NCBI GenBank assembly: GCA_030533445.1 | Contig: CM060070.1 | Span: forward strand, 47,328,385 to 47,392,384 | DNA length: 64,000 nucleotides | Source of the DNA: Cyprinodon diabolis | Taxonomy: Eukaryota > Chordata > Actinopteri > Cyprinodontiformes > Cyprinodontidae | Direction: 5' to 3' | Shown here: piece by piece, positions 41,574 through 55,800 of the stretch | Layout of the letters: every line of letters begins with the position of its first letter | Position numbering within the stretch: the stretch's first letter is position 1 | Notes under the pieces: generated by a model | Seen by the model: the letters and a program-made list of their open reading frames with translations, nothing else | Told to the model about the DNA's origin: nothing | Databases searched by the model: none | Program-made: the position numbers and the translations under genes

Positions 41574-44500
41574 AGAGAGATGAACCAGGTTCTATGGTAT
41601 AGATAAACCAGATTCTATGGTAGAGACATGAACCAGGTTCTATGGTAGAGAGATGAACCAGGTTCTATGGTAGAGAGATGAACCAGGTTCTATGGTATAG
41701 ATGAACCAAGTTCTATGGTAGAGAGATGAACCAGGTTCTATGGTAGAGAGATGAACCAGGTTCTATGGTATAGATGAACCAAGTTCTATGATAGAGAGAT
41801 GAACCAGGTTCTATGGTAGAGAAATGAACCGGGTTCTATGGTATAGATGAACCAAGTTCTATTGTAGAGAGATGAACCAGGTTCTATGGTAGAGAGATGA
41901 ACCAGGTTCTATGGTATAGACAAACCAGATTTTATGGTAGAGAGATGAACCAGGTTGTATGGTAGAGAGATGAACCAGGGTCTATGGTAGAGAGATGAAA
42001 TAGGTTGTATGGTAGAGAGATGAACCAGGTTATATGGTATAGACAAACCAGATTCTATGATAGAGAGATGAACCAGGTTCTATGATAGAGAGATGAACCA
42101 GGTTCTATGGTATAGACAAACCAGATTATATGGTAGAGAGATGAACCAGGTTCTATTGTAGAGAGATGAACCAGGTTGTATGGTAGAGAGATGAAGCAGG
42201 TTCTCTGGTAGAGCAATAAACCACGTTGTATGGTAGAGAGATGAACCACTTTCTATGGTAGGGAGATGAAACACATTCTATGGTAGAGAGACGAACCAGG
42301 TTCTATGGTAGAGCAATAAACCAGGTTCTATGGTAGAGAGGTGAACCAGGTTCTATGGTATAGATGAACCAGATTCTATGGTATAGATGAACCAGATTCT
42401 ATGGTAGAGAGATGAACCAGGTTCTATGGTAGAGAGATGAACCAGGGTCTATGGTATAGATGAACCAGATTCTATGGTAGAGAGATGAACCAGGTTCTAT
42501 GGTATAGATGAACCAAGTTCTATGGTAGAGTGATGAACCAGGTTCTATGGTAGAGAGATGAACCAGGTTCTATGGTATAGATAAACCAGATTCTATGGTA
42601 GAGACATGAACCAGGTTCTATGTTAGAGAGATGAACCAGGTTCTATGGTAGAGAGATGAACCAGGTTCTATGGTATAGATGAACCAAGTTCTATGGTAGA
42701 GAGATGAACCAGGTTCTATGGTAGAGAGATGAACCAGGTTCTATGGTATAGACAAACCAGATTTTATGGTAGAGAGATGAACCAGGTTCTATGGTAGAGA
42801 AATGAACCGGGTTCTATGGTAGAGAGATGAAATAGGTTGTATGGTAGAGAGATGAACCAGGTTATATGGTTTAGACAAACCAGATTCTATGGTAGAGAGA
42901 TGAACCAGGTTCTGTGGTAGAGAGATGAACCAGGTTCTATGGTATAGATGAACCAGATTCTATGGTAGAGAGATGAACCAGGTTCTATGGTAGAGAGATG
43001 AACCAGGGTCTATGGTAGAGAGATGAACCAGGTTGTATGGTAGAGAGATGAACCAGGTTCTATGGTATACACAAACCAGATTCTATGGTAGAGAGATGAA
43101 CCAGGTTCTATGGTAGAGAGATGAACCAGGTTGTATAGTAGAGAGATGAAGCAGGTTCTATGGTAGAGCAATAAACCAGGTTCTATGGTAGAGAGATGAA
43201 CCACATTCTATGGTCGAGAGATGAACCACATTCTATGGTAGAGAGATGAACCAGGTTCTATGGTAGAGCAATAAACCAGGTTCTATGGTAGAGAGATGAA
43301 CCAGGTTCTATGGTATAGATGAACCAAGTTCTATGGTAGAGAGATGAACCAGGTTCTATGGTAGAGAGATGAACCAGGTTCTATGGTATAGATGAACCAG
43401 ATTCTATGGTAGAGAGATGAACCAGGTTATATGGTAGAGAGATGAACCAAGTTGTATGGTAGAGAGATGAACCAGGTTTTATGGTAGAGAGATGAACCAG
43501 GTTCTATGGTATAGATAAACCAGATTCTATGGTAGAGACATGAACCAGGTTCTATGGTAGAGAGATGAACCAGGTTCTATGGTAGAGAGATGAACCAGGT
43601 TCTATGGTATAGATGAACCAAGTTCTATGGTAGAGAGATGAACCAGGTTCTATGGTAGAGAGATGAACCAGGTTCTATGGTATAGATGAACCAAGTTCTA
43701 TGATAGAGAGATGAACCAGGTTCTATGGTAGAGAAATGAACCGGGTTCTATGGTATAGATGAACCAAGTTCTATTGTAGAGAGATGAACCAGGTTCTATG
43801 GTAGAGAGATGAACCAGGTTCTATGGTATAGACAAACCAGATTTTATGGTAGAGAGATGAACCAGGTTGTATGGTAGAGAGATGAACCAGGGTCTATGGT
43901 AGAGAGATGAAATAGGTTGTATGGTAGAGAGATGAACCAGGTTATATGGTATAGACAAACCAGATTCTATGATAGAGAGATGAACCAGGTTCTATGATAG
44001 AGAGATGAACCAGGTTCTATGGTATAGACAAACCAGATTCTATGGTAGAGAGATGAACCAGGTTCTATTGTAGAGAGATGAACCAGGTTGTATGGTAGAG
44101 AGATGAAGCAGGTTCTCTGGTAGAGCAATAAACCACGTTGTATGGTAGAGAGATGAACCACTTTCTATGGTAGGGAGATGAAACACATTCTATGGTAGAG
44201 AGACGAACCAGGTTCTATGGTAGAGCAATAAACCAGGTTCTATGGTAGAGAGGTGAACCAGGTTCTATGGTATAGATGAACCAGATTCTATGGTATAGAT
44301 GAACCAGATTCTATGGTAGAGAGATGAACCAGGTTCTATGGTAGAGAGATGAACCAGGGTCTATGGTATAGATGAACCAGATTCTATGGTAGAGAGATGA
44401 ACCAGGTTCTATGGTATAGATGAACCAAGTTCTATGGTAGAGTGATGAACCAGGTTCTATGGTAGAGAGATGAACCAGGTTCTATGGTATAGATAAACCA

Positions 44501-47500
44501 GATTCTATGGTAGAGAGATGAACCAGGTTCTATGGTAGAGAGATGAACCAGCTTCTATGGTAGAGAGATGAACCAGGTTGTATGGTAGAGAGATGAACCA
44601 GGGTCTATGGTAGAGAGATGAACCAGGTTGTATGGTAGAGAGATGAACCAGGTTCTATGGTAGAGAGATGAACCAGGTTCTATGGTATAGATGAACCAAG
44701 TTCTATGGTAGAGAGATGAACCAGGTTCTGTGGTAGAGAGATGAACCAGGTTCTATGGTATAGATTAACCAGATTCTATGGTAGAGAGATGAACCAGGTT
44801 CTATGGTAGAGAGATGAACCAGGGTCTATGGTAGAGAGATGAACCAGGTTGTATGGTAGAGAGATGAACCAGGTTCTATGGTATACACAAACCAGATTCT
44901 ATGGTAGAGAGATGAACCAGGTTCTATGGTAGAGAGATGAACCAGGTTGTATAGTAGAGAGATTAAGCAGGTTCTATGGTAGAGCAATAAACCAGGTTCT
45001 ATGGTAGAGAGATGAACCACATTCTATGGTCGAGAGATGAACCACATTCTATGGTAGAGAGATGAACCAGGTTCTATGGTAGAGCAATAAACCAGGTTCT
45101 ATGGTAGAGAGATGAACCAGGTTCTATGGTATAGATGAACCAGATTCTATGGTAGAGAGATGAACCAGGTTCTATGGTATAGATGAACCAAGTTCTATGG
45201 TAGAGAGATGAACCAGGTTCTATGGTAGAGAGATGAACCAGGTTCTATGGTATAGATGAACCAAGTTCTATGGTAGAGAGATGAACCAGGTTCTATGGTA
45301 GAGAGATGAACCAGGTTCTATGGTATAGATGAACCAGATTCTATGGTAGAGAGATGAACCAGGTTATATGGTAGAGAGATGAACCAGGTTGTATGGTAGA
45401 GAGATGAACCAGGTTTTATGGTAGAGAGATGAACCAGGGTCTATGGTAGAGAGATGAAACAGGTTGTATGGTAGAGAGATGAACCAGGTTCTATGGTATA
45501 GATGAACCAGATTCTATGGTAGAGAGATGAACCAGGTTCTATGGTATAGATGAACCAGATTCTATGGTAGAGAGATGAACCAGGTTGTATGGTAGAGAGA
45601 TGAACCAGGGTCTATGGTAGAGAGATGAAACAGGTTGTATGGTAGAGAGATGAACCAGATTCTATGGTAGAGAGATGAACCAGGTTCTATGATATAGATG
45701 AACCAGGTTCTATGGTATAGATGAACCAGGTTATATGGTATAGACAAACCAGATTCTATGGTAGAGAGATGAACCAGGTTCTATGGTAGACAGATGAACC
45801 AGGTTCTATGGTATAGACAAACCAGATTTTATGGTAGAGAGATGAACCAGGTTGTATGGTAGAGAGATGAACCAGGGTCTATGGTAGAGAGATGAAATAG
45901 GTTGTATGGTAGAGAGATGAACCAGGTTATATGGTATAGACAAACCAGATTCTATGGTAGAGAGATGAACCAGGTTCTATGGTAGAGAGATGAACCAGGT
46001 TCTATGGCAGAGAGATGAACCAGGTTGTATGGTAGAGAGATGAAGCAGGTTCTCTGGTAAAGCAATAAACCAAGTTCTATGGTAGAGAGATGAACCAGGT
46101 TTTATGGTAGAGAGATGAACCAGGTTCTATGGTAGAGAGATGAACCAGGGTCTATGGTAGAGAGATGAAACAGGTTGTATGGTAGAGAGATGAACCAGGT
46201 TCTATGGTATAGATGAACCAGATTCTATGGTAGAGAGATGAACCAGGTTCTATGGTATATATGAACCAAGTTCTATGGTAGAGTGATGAACCAGGTTCTA
46301 TGGTAGAGAGATGAACCAGGTTCTATGGTATAGATAAACCAGATTCTATGGTAGAGACCTGAACCAGGTTCTATGTTAGAGAGATGAACCAGGTTCTATG
46401 GTAGAGAGATGAACCAGGTTCTATGGTATAGATGAACCAAGTTCTATGGTAGAGAGATGAACCAGGTTCTATGGTAGAGAGATGAACCAGGTTCTATGGT
46501 ATAGATGAACCAAGTTCTATGATAGAGAGATGAACCAGGTTCTATGGTAGAGAAATGAACCGGGTTCTATGGTATAGATGAACCAAGTTCTATTGTAGAG
46601 AGATGAACCAGGTTCTATGGTAGAGAGATGAACCAGGTTCTATGGTATAGACAAACCAGATTTTATGGTAGAGAGATGAACCAGGTTGTATGGTAGAGAG
46701 ATGAACCAGGGTCTATGGTAGAGAGATGAAATAGGTTGTATGGTAGAGAGATGAACCAGGTTATATGGTTTAGACAAACCAGATTCTATGGTAGAGAGAT
46801 GAACCAGGTTCTGTGGTAGAGAGATGAACCAGGTTCTATGGTATAGATGAACCAGATTCTATGGTAGAGAGATGAACCAGGTTCTATGGTAGAGAGATGA
46901 ACCAGGGTCTATGGTAGAGAGATGAACCAGGTTGTATGGTAGAGAGATGAACCAGGTTCTATGGTATACACAAACCAGATTCTATGGTAGAGAGATGAAC
47001 CAGGTTCTATGGTAGAGAGATGAACCAGGTTGTATAGTAGAGAGATGAAGCAGGTTCTATGGTAGAGCAATAAACCAGGTTCTATGGTAGAGAGATGAAC
47101 CACATTCTATGGTCGAGAGATGAACCACATTCTATGGTAGAGAGATGAACCAGGTTCTATGGTAGAGCAATAAACCAGGTTCTATGGTAGAGAGATGAAC
47201 CAGGTTCTATGGTATAGATGAACCAAGTTCTATGGTAGAGAGATGAACCAGGTTCTATGGTAGAGAGATGAACCAGGTTCTATGGTATAGATGAACCAGA
47301 TTCTATGGTAGAGAGATGAACCAGGTTATATGGTAGAGAGATGAACCAAGTTGTATGGTAGAGAGATGAACCAGGTTTTATGGTAGAGAGATGAACCAGG
47401 TTCTATGGTATAGATAAACCAGATTCTATGGTAGAGACATGAACCAGGTTCTATTGTAGAGAGATGAACCAGGTTCTATGGTAGAGAGATGAACCAGGTT

Positions 47501-48550
47501 CTATGGTATAGATGAACCAAGTTCTATGGTAGAGAGATGAACCAGGTTCTATGGTAGAGAGATGAACCAGGTTCTATGGTATAGATGAACCAAGTTCTAT
47601 GATAGAGAGATGAACCAGGTTCTATGGTAGAGAAATGAACCGGGTTCTATGGTATAGATGAACCAAGTTCTATTGTAGAGAGATGAACCAGGTTCTATGG
47701 TAGAGAGATGAACCAGGTTCTATGGTATAGACAAACCAGATTTTATGGTAGAGAGATGAACCAGGTTGTATGGTAGAGAGATGAACCAGGGTCTATGGTA
47801 GAGAGATGAAATAGGTTGTATGGTAGAGAGATGAACCAGGTTATATGGTATAGACAAACCAGATTCTATGATAGAGAGATGAACCAGGTTCTATGATAGA
47901 GAGATGAACCAGGTTCTATGGTATAGACAAACCAGATTATATGGTAGAGAGATGAACCAGGTTCTATTGTAGAGAGATGAACCAGGTTGTATGGTAGAGA
48001 GATGAAGCAGGTTCTCTGGTAGAGCAATAAACCACGTTGTATGGTAGAGAGATGAACCACTTTCTATGGTAGGGAGATGAAACACATTCTATGGTAGAGA
48101 GACGAACCAGGTTCTATGGTAGAGCAATAAACCAGGTTCTATGGTAGAGAGGTGAACCAGGTTCTATGGTATAGATGAACCAGATTCTATGGTATAGATG
48201 AACCAGATTCTATGGTAGAGAGATGAACCAGGTTCTATGGTAGAGAGATGAACCAGGGTCTATGGTATAGATGAACCAGATTCTATGGTAGAGAGATGAA
48301 CCAGGTTCTATGGTATAGATGAACCAAGTTCTATGGTAGAGTGATGAACTAGGTTCTATGGTAGAGAGATGAACCAGGTTCTATGGTATAGATAAACCAG
48401 ATTCTATGGTAGAGACATGAACCAGGTTCTATGTTAGAGAGATGAACCAGGTTCTATGGTAGAGAGATGAACCAGGTTCTATGGTATAGATGAACCAAGT
48501 TCTATGGTAGAGAGATGAACCAGGTTCTATGGTAGAGAGATGAACCAGGT
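37045..48550. repeat. Tandem pair of about 5.8-kb higher-order blocks
   Basis: About 37045-42740 recurs at about 42880-48550. The offset is 5,836 bp at 37174/43010, 38131/43967 and 38990/44826, then 5,811 bp at 41098/46909 and 42055/47866. The change comes from a 25-bp monomer missing near 45600. A further 48-bp loss near 46005 is compensated because this copy keeps the two monomers that the left copy lost near 40875. The pair therefore records the relative order of indels: the copy was made before the 40875 deletion. Confidence 0.8.
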
Positions 48551-51500
48551 TCTATGGTATAGATGAACCAAGTTCTATGATAGAGAGATGAACCAGGTTC
48601 TATGGTAGAGAAATGAACCGGGTTCTATGGTATAGATGAACCAAGTTCTATTGTAGAGAGATGAACCAGGTTCTATGGTAGAGAGATGAACCAGGTTCTA
48701 TGGTATAGACAAACCAGATTTTATGGTAGAGAGATGAACCAGGTTGTATGGTAGAGAGATGAACCAGGGTCTATGGTAGAGAGATGAAATAGGTTGTATG
48801 GTAGAGAGATGAACCAGGTTATATGGTTTAGACAAACCAGATTCTATGGTAGAGAGATGAACCAGGTTCTGTGGTAGAGAGATGAACCAGGTTCTATGGT
48901 ATAGATGAACCAGATTCTATGGTAGAGAGATGAACCAGGTTCTATGGTAGAGAGATGAACCAGGGTCTATGGTAGAGAGATGAACCAGGTTGTATGGTAG
49001 AGAGATGAACCAGGTTCTATGGTATACACAAACCAGATTCTATGGTAGAGAGATGAACCAGGTTCTATGGTAGAGAGATGAACCAGGTTGTATAGTAGAG
49101 AGATGAAGCAGGTTCTATGGTAGAGAAATAAACCAGGTTCTATGGTAGAGAGATGAACCACATTCTATGGTCGAGAGATGAACCACATTCTATGGTAGAG
49201 AGATGAACCAGGTTCTATGGTAGAGCAATAAACCAGGTTCTATGGTAGAGAGATGAACCAGGTTCTATGGTATAGATGAACCAAGTTCTATGGTAGAGAG
49301 ATGAACCAGGTTCTATGGTAGAGAGATGAACCAGGTTCTATGGTATAGATGAACCAGATTCTATGGTAGAGAGATGAACCAGGTTATATGGTAGAGAGAT
49401 GAACCAAGTTGTATGGTAGAGAGATGAACCAGGTTTTATGGTAGAGAGATGAACCAGGTTCTATGGTATAGATAAACCAGATTCTATGGTAGAGACATGA
49501 ACCAGGTTCTATGGTAGAGAGATGAACCAGGTTCTATGGTATAGATGAACCAAGTTCTATGGTAGAGAGATGAACCAGGTTCTATGGTAGAGAGATGAAC
49601 CAGGTTCTATGGTATAGATGAACCAAGTTCTATGATAGAGAGATGAACCAGGTTCTATGGTAGAGAAATGAACCGGGTTCTATGGTATAGATGAACCAAG
49701 TTCTATTGTAGAGAGATGAACCAGGTTCTATGGTAGAGAGATGAACCAGGTTCTATGGTATAGACAAACCAGATTTTATGGTAGAGAGATGAACCAGGTT
49801 GTATGGTAGAGAGATGAACCAGGGTCTATGGTAGAGAGATGAAATAGGTTGTATGGTAGAGAGATGAACCAGGTTATATGGTATAGACAAACCAGATTCT
49901 ATGATAGAGAGATGAACCAGGTTCTATGATAGAGAGATGAACCAGGTTCTATGGTATAGACAAACCAGATTATATGGTAGAGAGATGAACCAGGTTCTAT
50001 TGTAGAGAGATGAACCAGGTTGTATGGTAGAGAGATGAAGCAGGTTCTCTGGTAGAGCAATAAACCACGTTGTATGGTAGAGAGATGAACCACTTTCTAT
50101 GGTAGGGAGATGAAACACATTCTATGGTAGAGAGACGAACCAGGTTCTATGGTAGAGCAATAAACCAGGTTCTATGGTAGAGAGGTGAACCAGGTTCTAT
50201 GGTATAGATGAACCAGATTCTATGGTATAGATGAACCAGATTCTATGGTAGAGAGATGAACCAGGTTCTATGGTAGAGAGATGAACCAGGGTCTATGGTA
50301 TAGATGAACCAGATTCTATGGTAGAGAGATGAACCAGGTTCTATGGTATAGATGAACCAAGTTCTATGGTAGAGTGATGAACCAGGTTCTATGGTAGAGA
50401 GATGAACCAGGTTCTATGGTATAGATAAACCAGATTCTATGGTAGAGAGATGAACCAGGTTCTATGGTAGAGAGATGAACCAGCTTCTATGGTAGAGAGA
50501 TGAACCAGGTTGTATGGTAGAGAGATGAACCAGGGTCTATGGTAGAGAGATGAACCAGGTTGTATGGTAGAGAGATGAACCAGGTTCTATGGTAGAGAGA
50601 TGAACCAGGTTCTATGGTATAGATGAACCAAGTTCTATGGTAGAGAGATGAACCAGGTTCTGTGGTAGAGAGATGAACCAGGTTCTATGGTATAGATGAA
50701 CCAGATTCTATGGTAGAGAGATGAACCAGGTTCTATGGTAGAGAGATGAACCAGGGTCTATGGTAGAGAGATGAACCAGGTTGTATGGTAGAGAGATGAA
50801 CCAGGTTCTATGGTATACACAAACCAGATTCTATGGTAGAGAGATGAACCAGGTTCTATGGTAGAGAGATGAACCAGGTTGTATAGTAGAGAGATTAAGC
50901 AGGTTCTATGGTAGAGCAATAAACCAGGTTCTATGGTAGAGAGATGAACCACATTCTATGGTCGAGAGATGAACCACATTCTATGGTAGAGAGATGAACC
51001 AGGTTCTATGGTAGAGCAATAAACCAGGTTCTATGGTAGAGAGATGAACCAGGTTCTATGGTATAGATGAACCAGATTCTATGGTAGAGAGATGAACCAG
51101 GTTCTATGGTATAGATGAACCAAGTTCTATGGTAGAGAGATGAACCAGGTTCTATGGTAGAGAGATGAACCAGGTTCTATGGTATAGATGAACCAAGTTC
51201 TATGGTAGAGAGATGAACCAGGTTCTATGGTAGAGAGATGAACCAGGTTCTATGGTATAGATGAACCAGATTCTATGGTAGAGAGATGAACCAGGTTATA
51301 TGGTAGAGAGATGAACCAGGTTGTATGGTAGAGAGATGAACCAGGTTTTATGGTAGAGAGATGAACCAGGGTCTATGGTAGAGAGATGAAACAGGTTGTA
51401 TGGTAGAGAGATGAACCAGGTTCTATGGTATAGATGAACCAGATTCTATGGTAGAGAGATGAACCAGGTTCTATGGTATAGATGAACCAGATTCTATGGT

Positions 51501-52810
51501 AGAGAGATGAACCAGGTTGTATGGTAGAGAGATGAACCAGGTTCTATGGTAGAGAGATGAACCAGGGTCTATGGTAGAGAGATGAAACAGGTTGTATGGT
51601 AGAGAGATGAACCAGATTCTATGGTAGAGAGATGAACCAGGTTCTATGATATAGATGAACCAGGTTCTATGGTATAGATGAACCAGGTTATATGGTATAG
51701 ACAAACCAGATTCTATGGTAGAGAGATGAACCAGGTTCTATGGTAGACAGATGAACCAGGTTCTATGGTATAGACAAACCAGATTTTATGGTAGAGAGAT
51801 GAACCAGGTTGTATGGTAGAGAGATGAACCAGGGTCTATGGTAGAGAGATGAAATAGGTTGTATGGTAGAGAGATGAACCAGGTTATATGGTATAGACAA
51901 ACCAGATTCTATGGTAGAGAGATGAACCAGGTTCTATGGTAGAGAGATGAACCAGGTTCTATGCTATAGACAAACCAGATTCTATGGTAGAGAGATGAAC
52001 CAGGTTCTATGGCAGAGAGATGAACCAGGTTGTATGGTAGAGAGATGAAGCAGGTTCTCTGGTAAAGCAATAAACCAAGTTCTATGGTAGAGAGATGAAC
52101 CAGGTTTTATGGTAGAGAGATGAACCAGGTTCTATGGTAGAGAGATGAACCAGGGTCTATGGTAGAGAGATGAAACAGGTTGTATGGTAGAGAGATGAAC
52201 CAGGTTCTATGGTATAGATGAACCAGATTCTATGGTAGAGAGATGAACCAGGTTCTATGGTATATATGAACCAAGTTCTATGGTAGAGTGATGAACCAGG
52301 TTCTATGGTAGAGAGATGAACCAGGTTCTATGGTATAGATAAACCAGATTCTATGGTAGAGACATGAACCAGGTTCTATGTTAGAGAGATGAACCAGGTT
52401 CTATGGTAGAGAGATGAACCAGGTTCTATGGTATAGATGAACCAAGTTCTATGGTAGAGAGATGAACCAGGTTCTATGGTAGAGAGATGAACCAGGTTCT
52501 ATGGTATAGATGAACCAAGTTCTATGATAGAGAGATGAACCAGGTTCTATGGTAGAGAAATGAACCGGGTTCTATGGTATAGATGAACCAAGTTCTATTG
52601 TAGAGAGATGAACCAGGTTCTATGGTAGAGAGATGAACCAGGTTCTATGGTATAGACAAACCAGATTTTATGGCAGAGAGATGAACCAGGTTGTATGGTA
52701 GAGAGATGAACCAGGGTCTATGGTAGAGAGATGAAATAGGTTGTATGGTAGAGAGATGAACCAGGTTATATGGTTTAGACAAACCAGATTCTATGGTAGA
52801 GAGATGAACC
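42880..52810. repeat. Repeated about 3.9-kb block, offset about 5.93-6.0 kb
   Basis: The interval of about 42880-46800 is seen again at about 48830-52810. The offset is 5,957 bp at 43010/48967, 5,932 bp at 44826/50758, 5,957 bp near 45747/51704 and 6,005 bp at the rare TTATATGGTTTAGAC monomer (46761/52766). All offset changes are whole 23- or 25-bp monomers. Taken with the 5.8-kb pair, this gives three related copies in succession between about 37 and 53 kb. Confidence 0.78.
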
Positions 52811-55800
52811 AGGTTCTATGATAGAGAGATGAACCAGGTTCTATGGTATAGACAAACCAGATTCTATGGTAGAGAGATGAACCAGGTTCTATTGTAGAGA
52901 GATGAACCAGGTTGTATGGTAGAGAGATGAAGCAGGTTCTCTGGTAGAGCAATAAACCACGTTGTATGGTAGAGAGATGAACCACTTTCTATGGTAGGGA
53001 GATGAAACACATTCTATGGTAGAGAGACGAACCAGGTTCTATGGTAGAGCAATAAACCAGGTTCTATAGTAGAGAGGTGAACCAGGTTCTATGGTATAGA
53101 TGAACCAGATTCTATGGTAGAGAGATGAACCAGGTTCTGTGGTAGAGAGATGAACCAGGTTCTATGGTATAGATGAACCAGATTCTATGGTAGAGAGATG
53201 AACCAGGTTCTATGGTAGAGAGATGAACCAGGGTCTATGGTAGAGAGATGAACCAGGTTGTATGGTAGAGAGATGAACCAGGTTCTATGGTATACACAAA
53301 CCAGATTCTATGGTAGAGAGATGAACCAGGTTCTATGGTAGAGAGATGAACCAGGTTGTATAGTAGAGAGATGAAGCAGGTTCTATGGTAGAGCAATAAA
53401 CCAGGTTCTATGGTAGAGAGATGAACCACATTCTATGGTCGAGAGATGAACCACATTCTATGGTAGAGAGATGAACCAGGTTCTATGGTAGAGCAATAAA
53501 CCAGGTTCTATGGTAGAGAGATGAACCAGGTTCTATGGTATAGATGAACCAGATTCTATGGTAGAGAGATGAACCAGGTTCTATGGTATAGATGAACCAA
53601 GTTCTATGGTAGAGAGATGAACCAGGTTCTATGGTAGAGAGATGAACCAGGTTCTATGGTATAGATGAACCAGATTCTATGGTAGAGAGATGAACCAGGT
53701 TATATGGTAGAGAGATGAACCAGTTTGTATGGTAGAGAGATGAACCAGGTTTTATGGTAGAGAGATGAACCAGGGTCTATGGTAGAGAGATGAAACAGGT
53801 TGTATGGTAGAGAGATGAACCAGGTTCTATGGTATAGATGAACCAGATTCTATGGTAGAGAGATGAACCGGGTTCTATTGTAGAGAGTTGAACCAGGTTC
53901 TATGGTATAGATGAACCAGATTCTATGGTAGAGAGATGAACCAGGTTCTATGGTAGAGACATGGACCAGGTTCTATGGTAGAGACATGAACCAGGTTCTA
54001 TGGTAGAAAGATGAACCAAGTTCTATGGTAGAGAGATGAACCAGGTTCTATGGTATAGATGAACCAGATTCTATGGTAGAGAGATGAACCAGGTTCTATG
54101 GTAGAGAGATGAACCAGGGTCTATGGTATAGATGAACCAGATTCTATGGTAGAGAGATGAACCAGGTTCTATGGTATAGATGAACCAAGTTCTATGGTAG
54201 AGTGATGAACCAGGTTCTATGGTAGAGAGATGAACCAGGTTCTATGGTATAGATAAACCAGATTCTATGGTAGAGAGATGAACCAGGTTCTATGGTAGAG
54301 AGATGAACCAGCTTCTATGGTAGAGAGATGAACCAGGTTGTATGGTAGAGAGATGAACCAGGGTCTATGGTAGAGAGATGAACCAGGTTGTATGGTAGAG
54401 AGATGAACCAGGTTCTATGGTAGAGAGATGAACCAGGTTCTATGGTAGAGAGATGAACCAGGGTCTATGGTAGAGAGATGAACCAGGTTGTATGGTAGAG
54501 AGATGAACCAGGTTCTATGGTATACACAAACCAGATTCTATGGTAGAGAGATGAACCAGGTTCTATGGTAGAGAGATGAACCAGGTTGTATAGTAGAGAG
54601 ATGAAGCAGGTTCTATGGTAGAGCAATAAACCAGGTTCTATGGTAGAGAGATGAACCACATTCTATGGTCGAGAGATGAACCACATTCTATGGTAGAGAG
54701 ATGAACCAGGTTCTATGGTAGAGCAATAAACCAGGTTCTATGGTAGAGAGATGAACCAGGTTCTATGGTATAGATGAACCAGATTCTATGGTAGAGAGAT
54801 GAACCAGGTTCTATGGTATAGATGAACCAAGTTCTATGGTAGAGAGATGAACCAGGTTCTATGGTAGAGAGATGAACCAGGTTCTATGGTATAGATGAAC
54901 CAGATTCTATGGTAGAGAGATGAACCAGGTTATATGGTAGAGAGATGAACCAGGTTGTATGGTAGAGAGATGAACCAGGTTTTATGGTAGAGAGATGAAC
55001 CAGGGTCTATGGTAGAGAGATGAAACAGGTTGTATGGTAGAGAGATGAACCAGGTTCTAGGGTATAGATGAACCAGATTCTATGGTAGAGAGATGAACCA
55101 GGTTCTATGGTATAGATGAACCAGATTCTATGGTAGAGAGATGAACCAGGTTGTATGGTAGAGAGATGAACCAGGTTCTATGGTAGAGAGAGGAACCAGG
55201 GTCTATGGTAGAGAGATGAAACAGGTTGTATGGTAGAGAGATGAACCAGATTCTATAGTAGAGAGATGAACCGGGTTCTATTGTAGAGAGTTGAACCAGG
55301 TTCTATGGTAGAGAGATGAACCAGGTTCTATGATATAGATGAACCAGGTTCTATGGTATAGATGAACCAGGTTGTATGGTATAGACAAACCAGATTCTAT
55401 GGTAGAGAGATGAACCAGGTTCTATGGTAGACAGATGAACCAGGTTCTATGGTATAGACAAACCAGATTTTATGGTAGAGAGATGAACCAGGTTGTATGG
55501 TAGAGAGATGAACCAGGGTCTATGGTAGAGAGATGAAATAGGTTGTATGGTAGAGAGATGAACCAGGTTATATGGTATAGACAAACCAGATTCTATGGTA
55601 GAGAGATGAACCAGGTTCTATGGTAGAGAGATGAACCAGGTTCTATGCTATAGACAAACCAGATTCTATGGTAGAGAGATGAACCAGGTTCTATGGTAGA
55701 GAGATGAACCAGGTTGTATGGTAGAGAGATGAAGCAGGTTCTCTGGTAAAGCAATAAACCAAGTTCTATGGTAGAGAGATGAACCACATTCTATGGTAGG

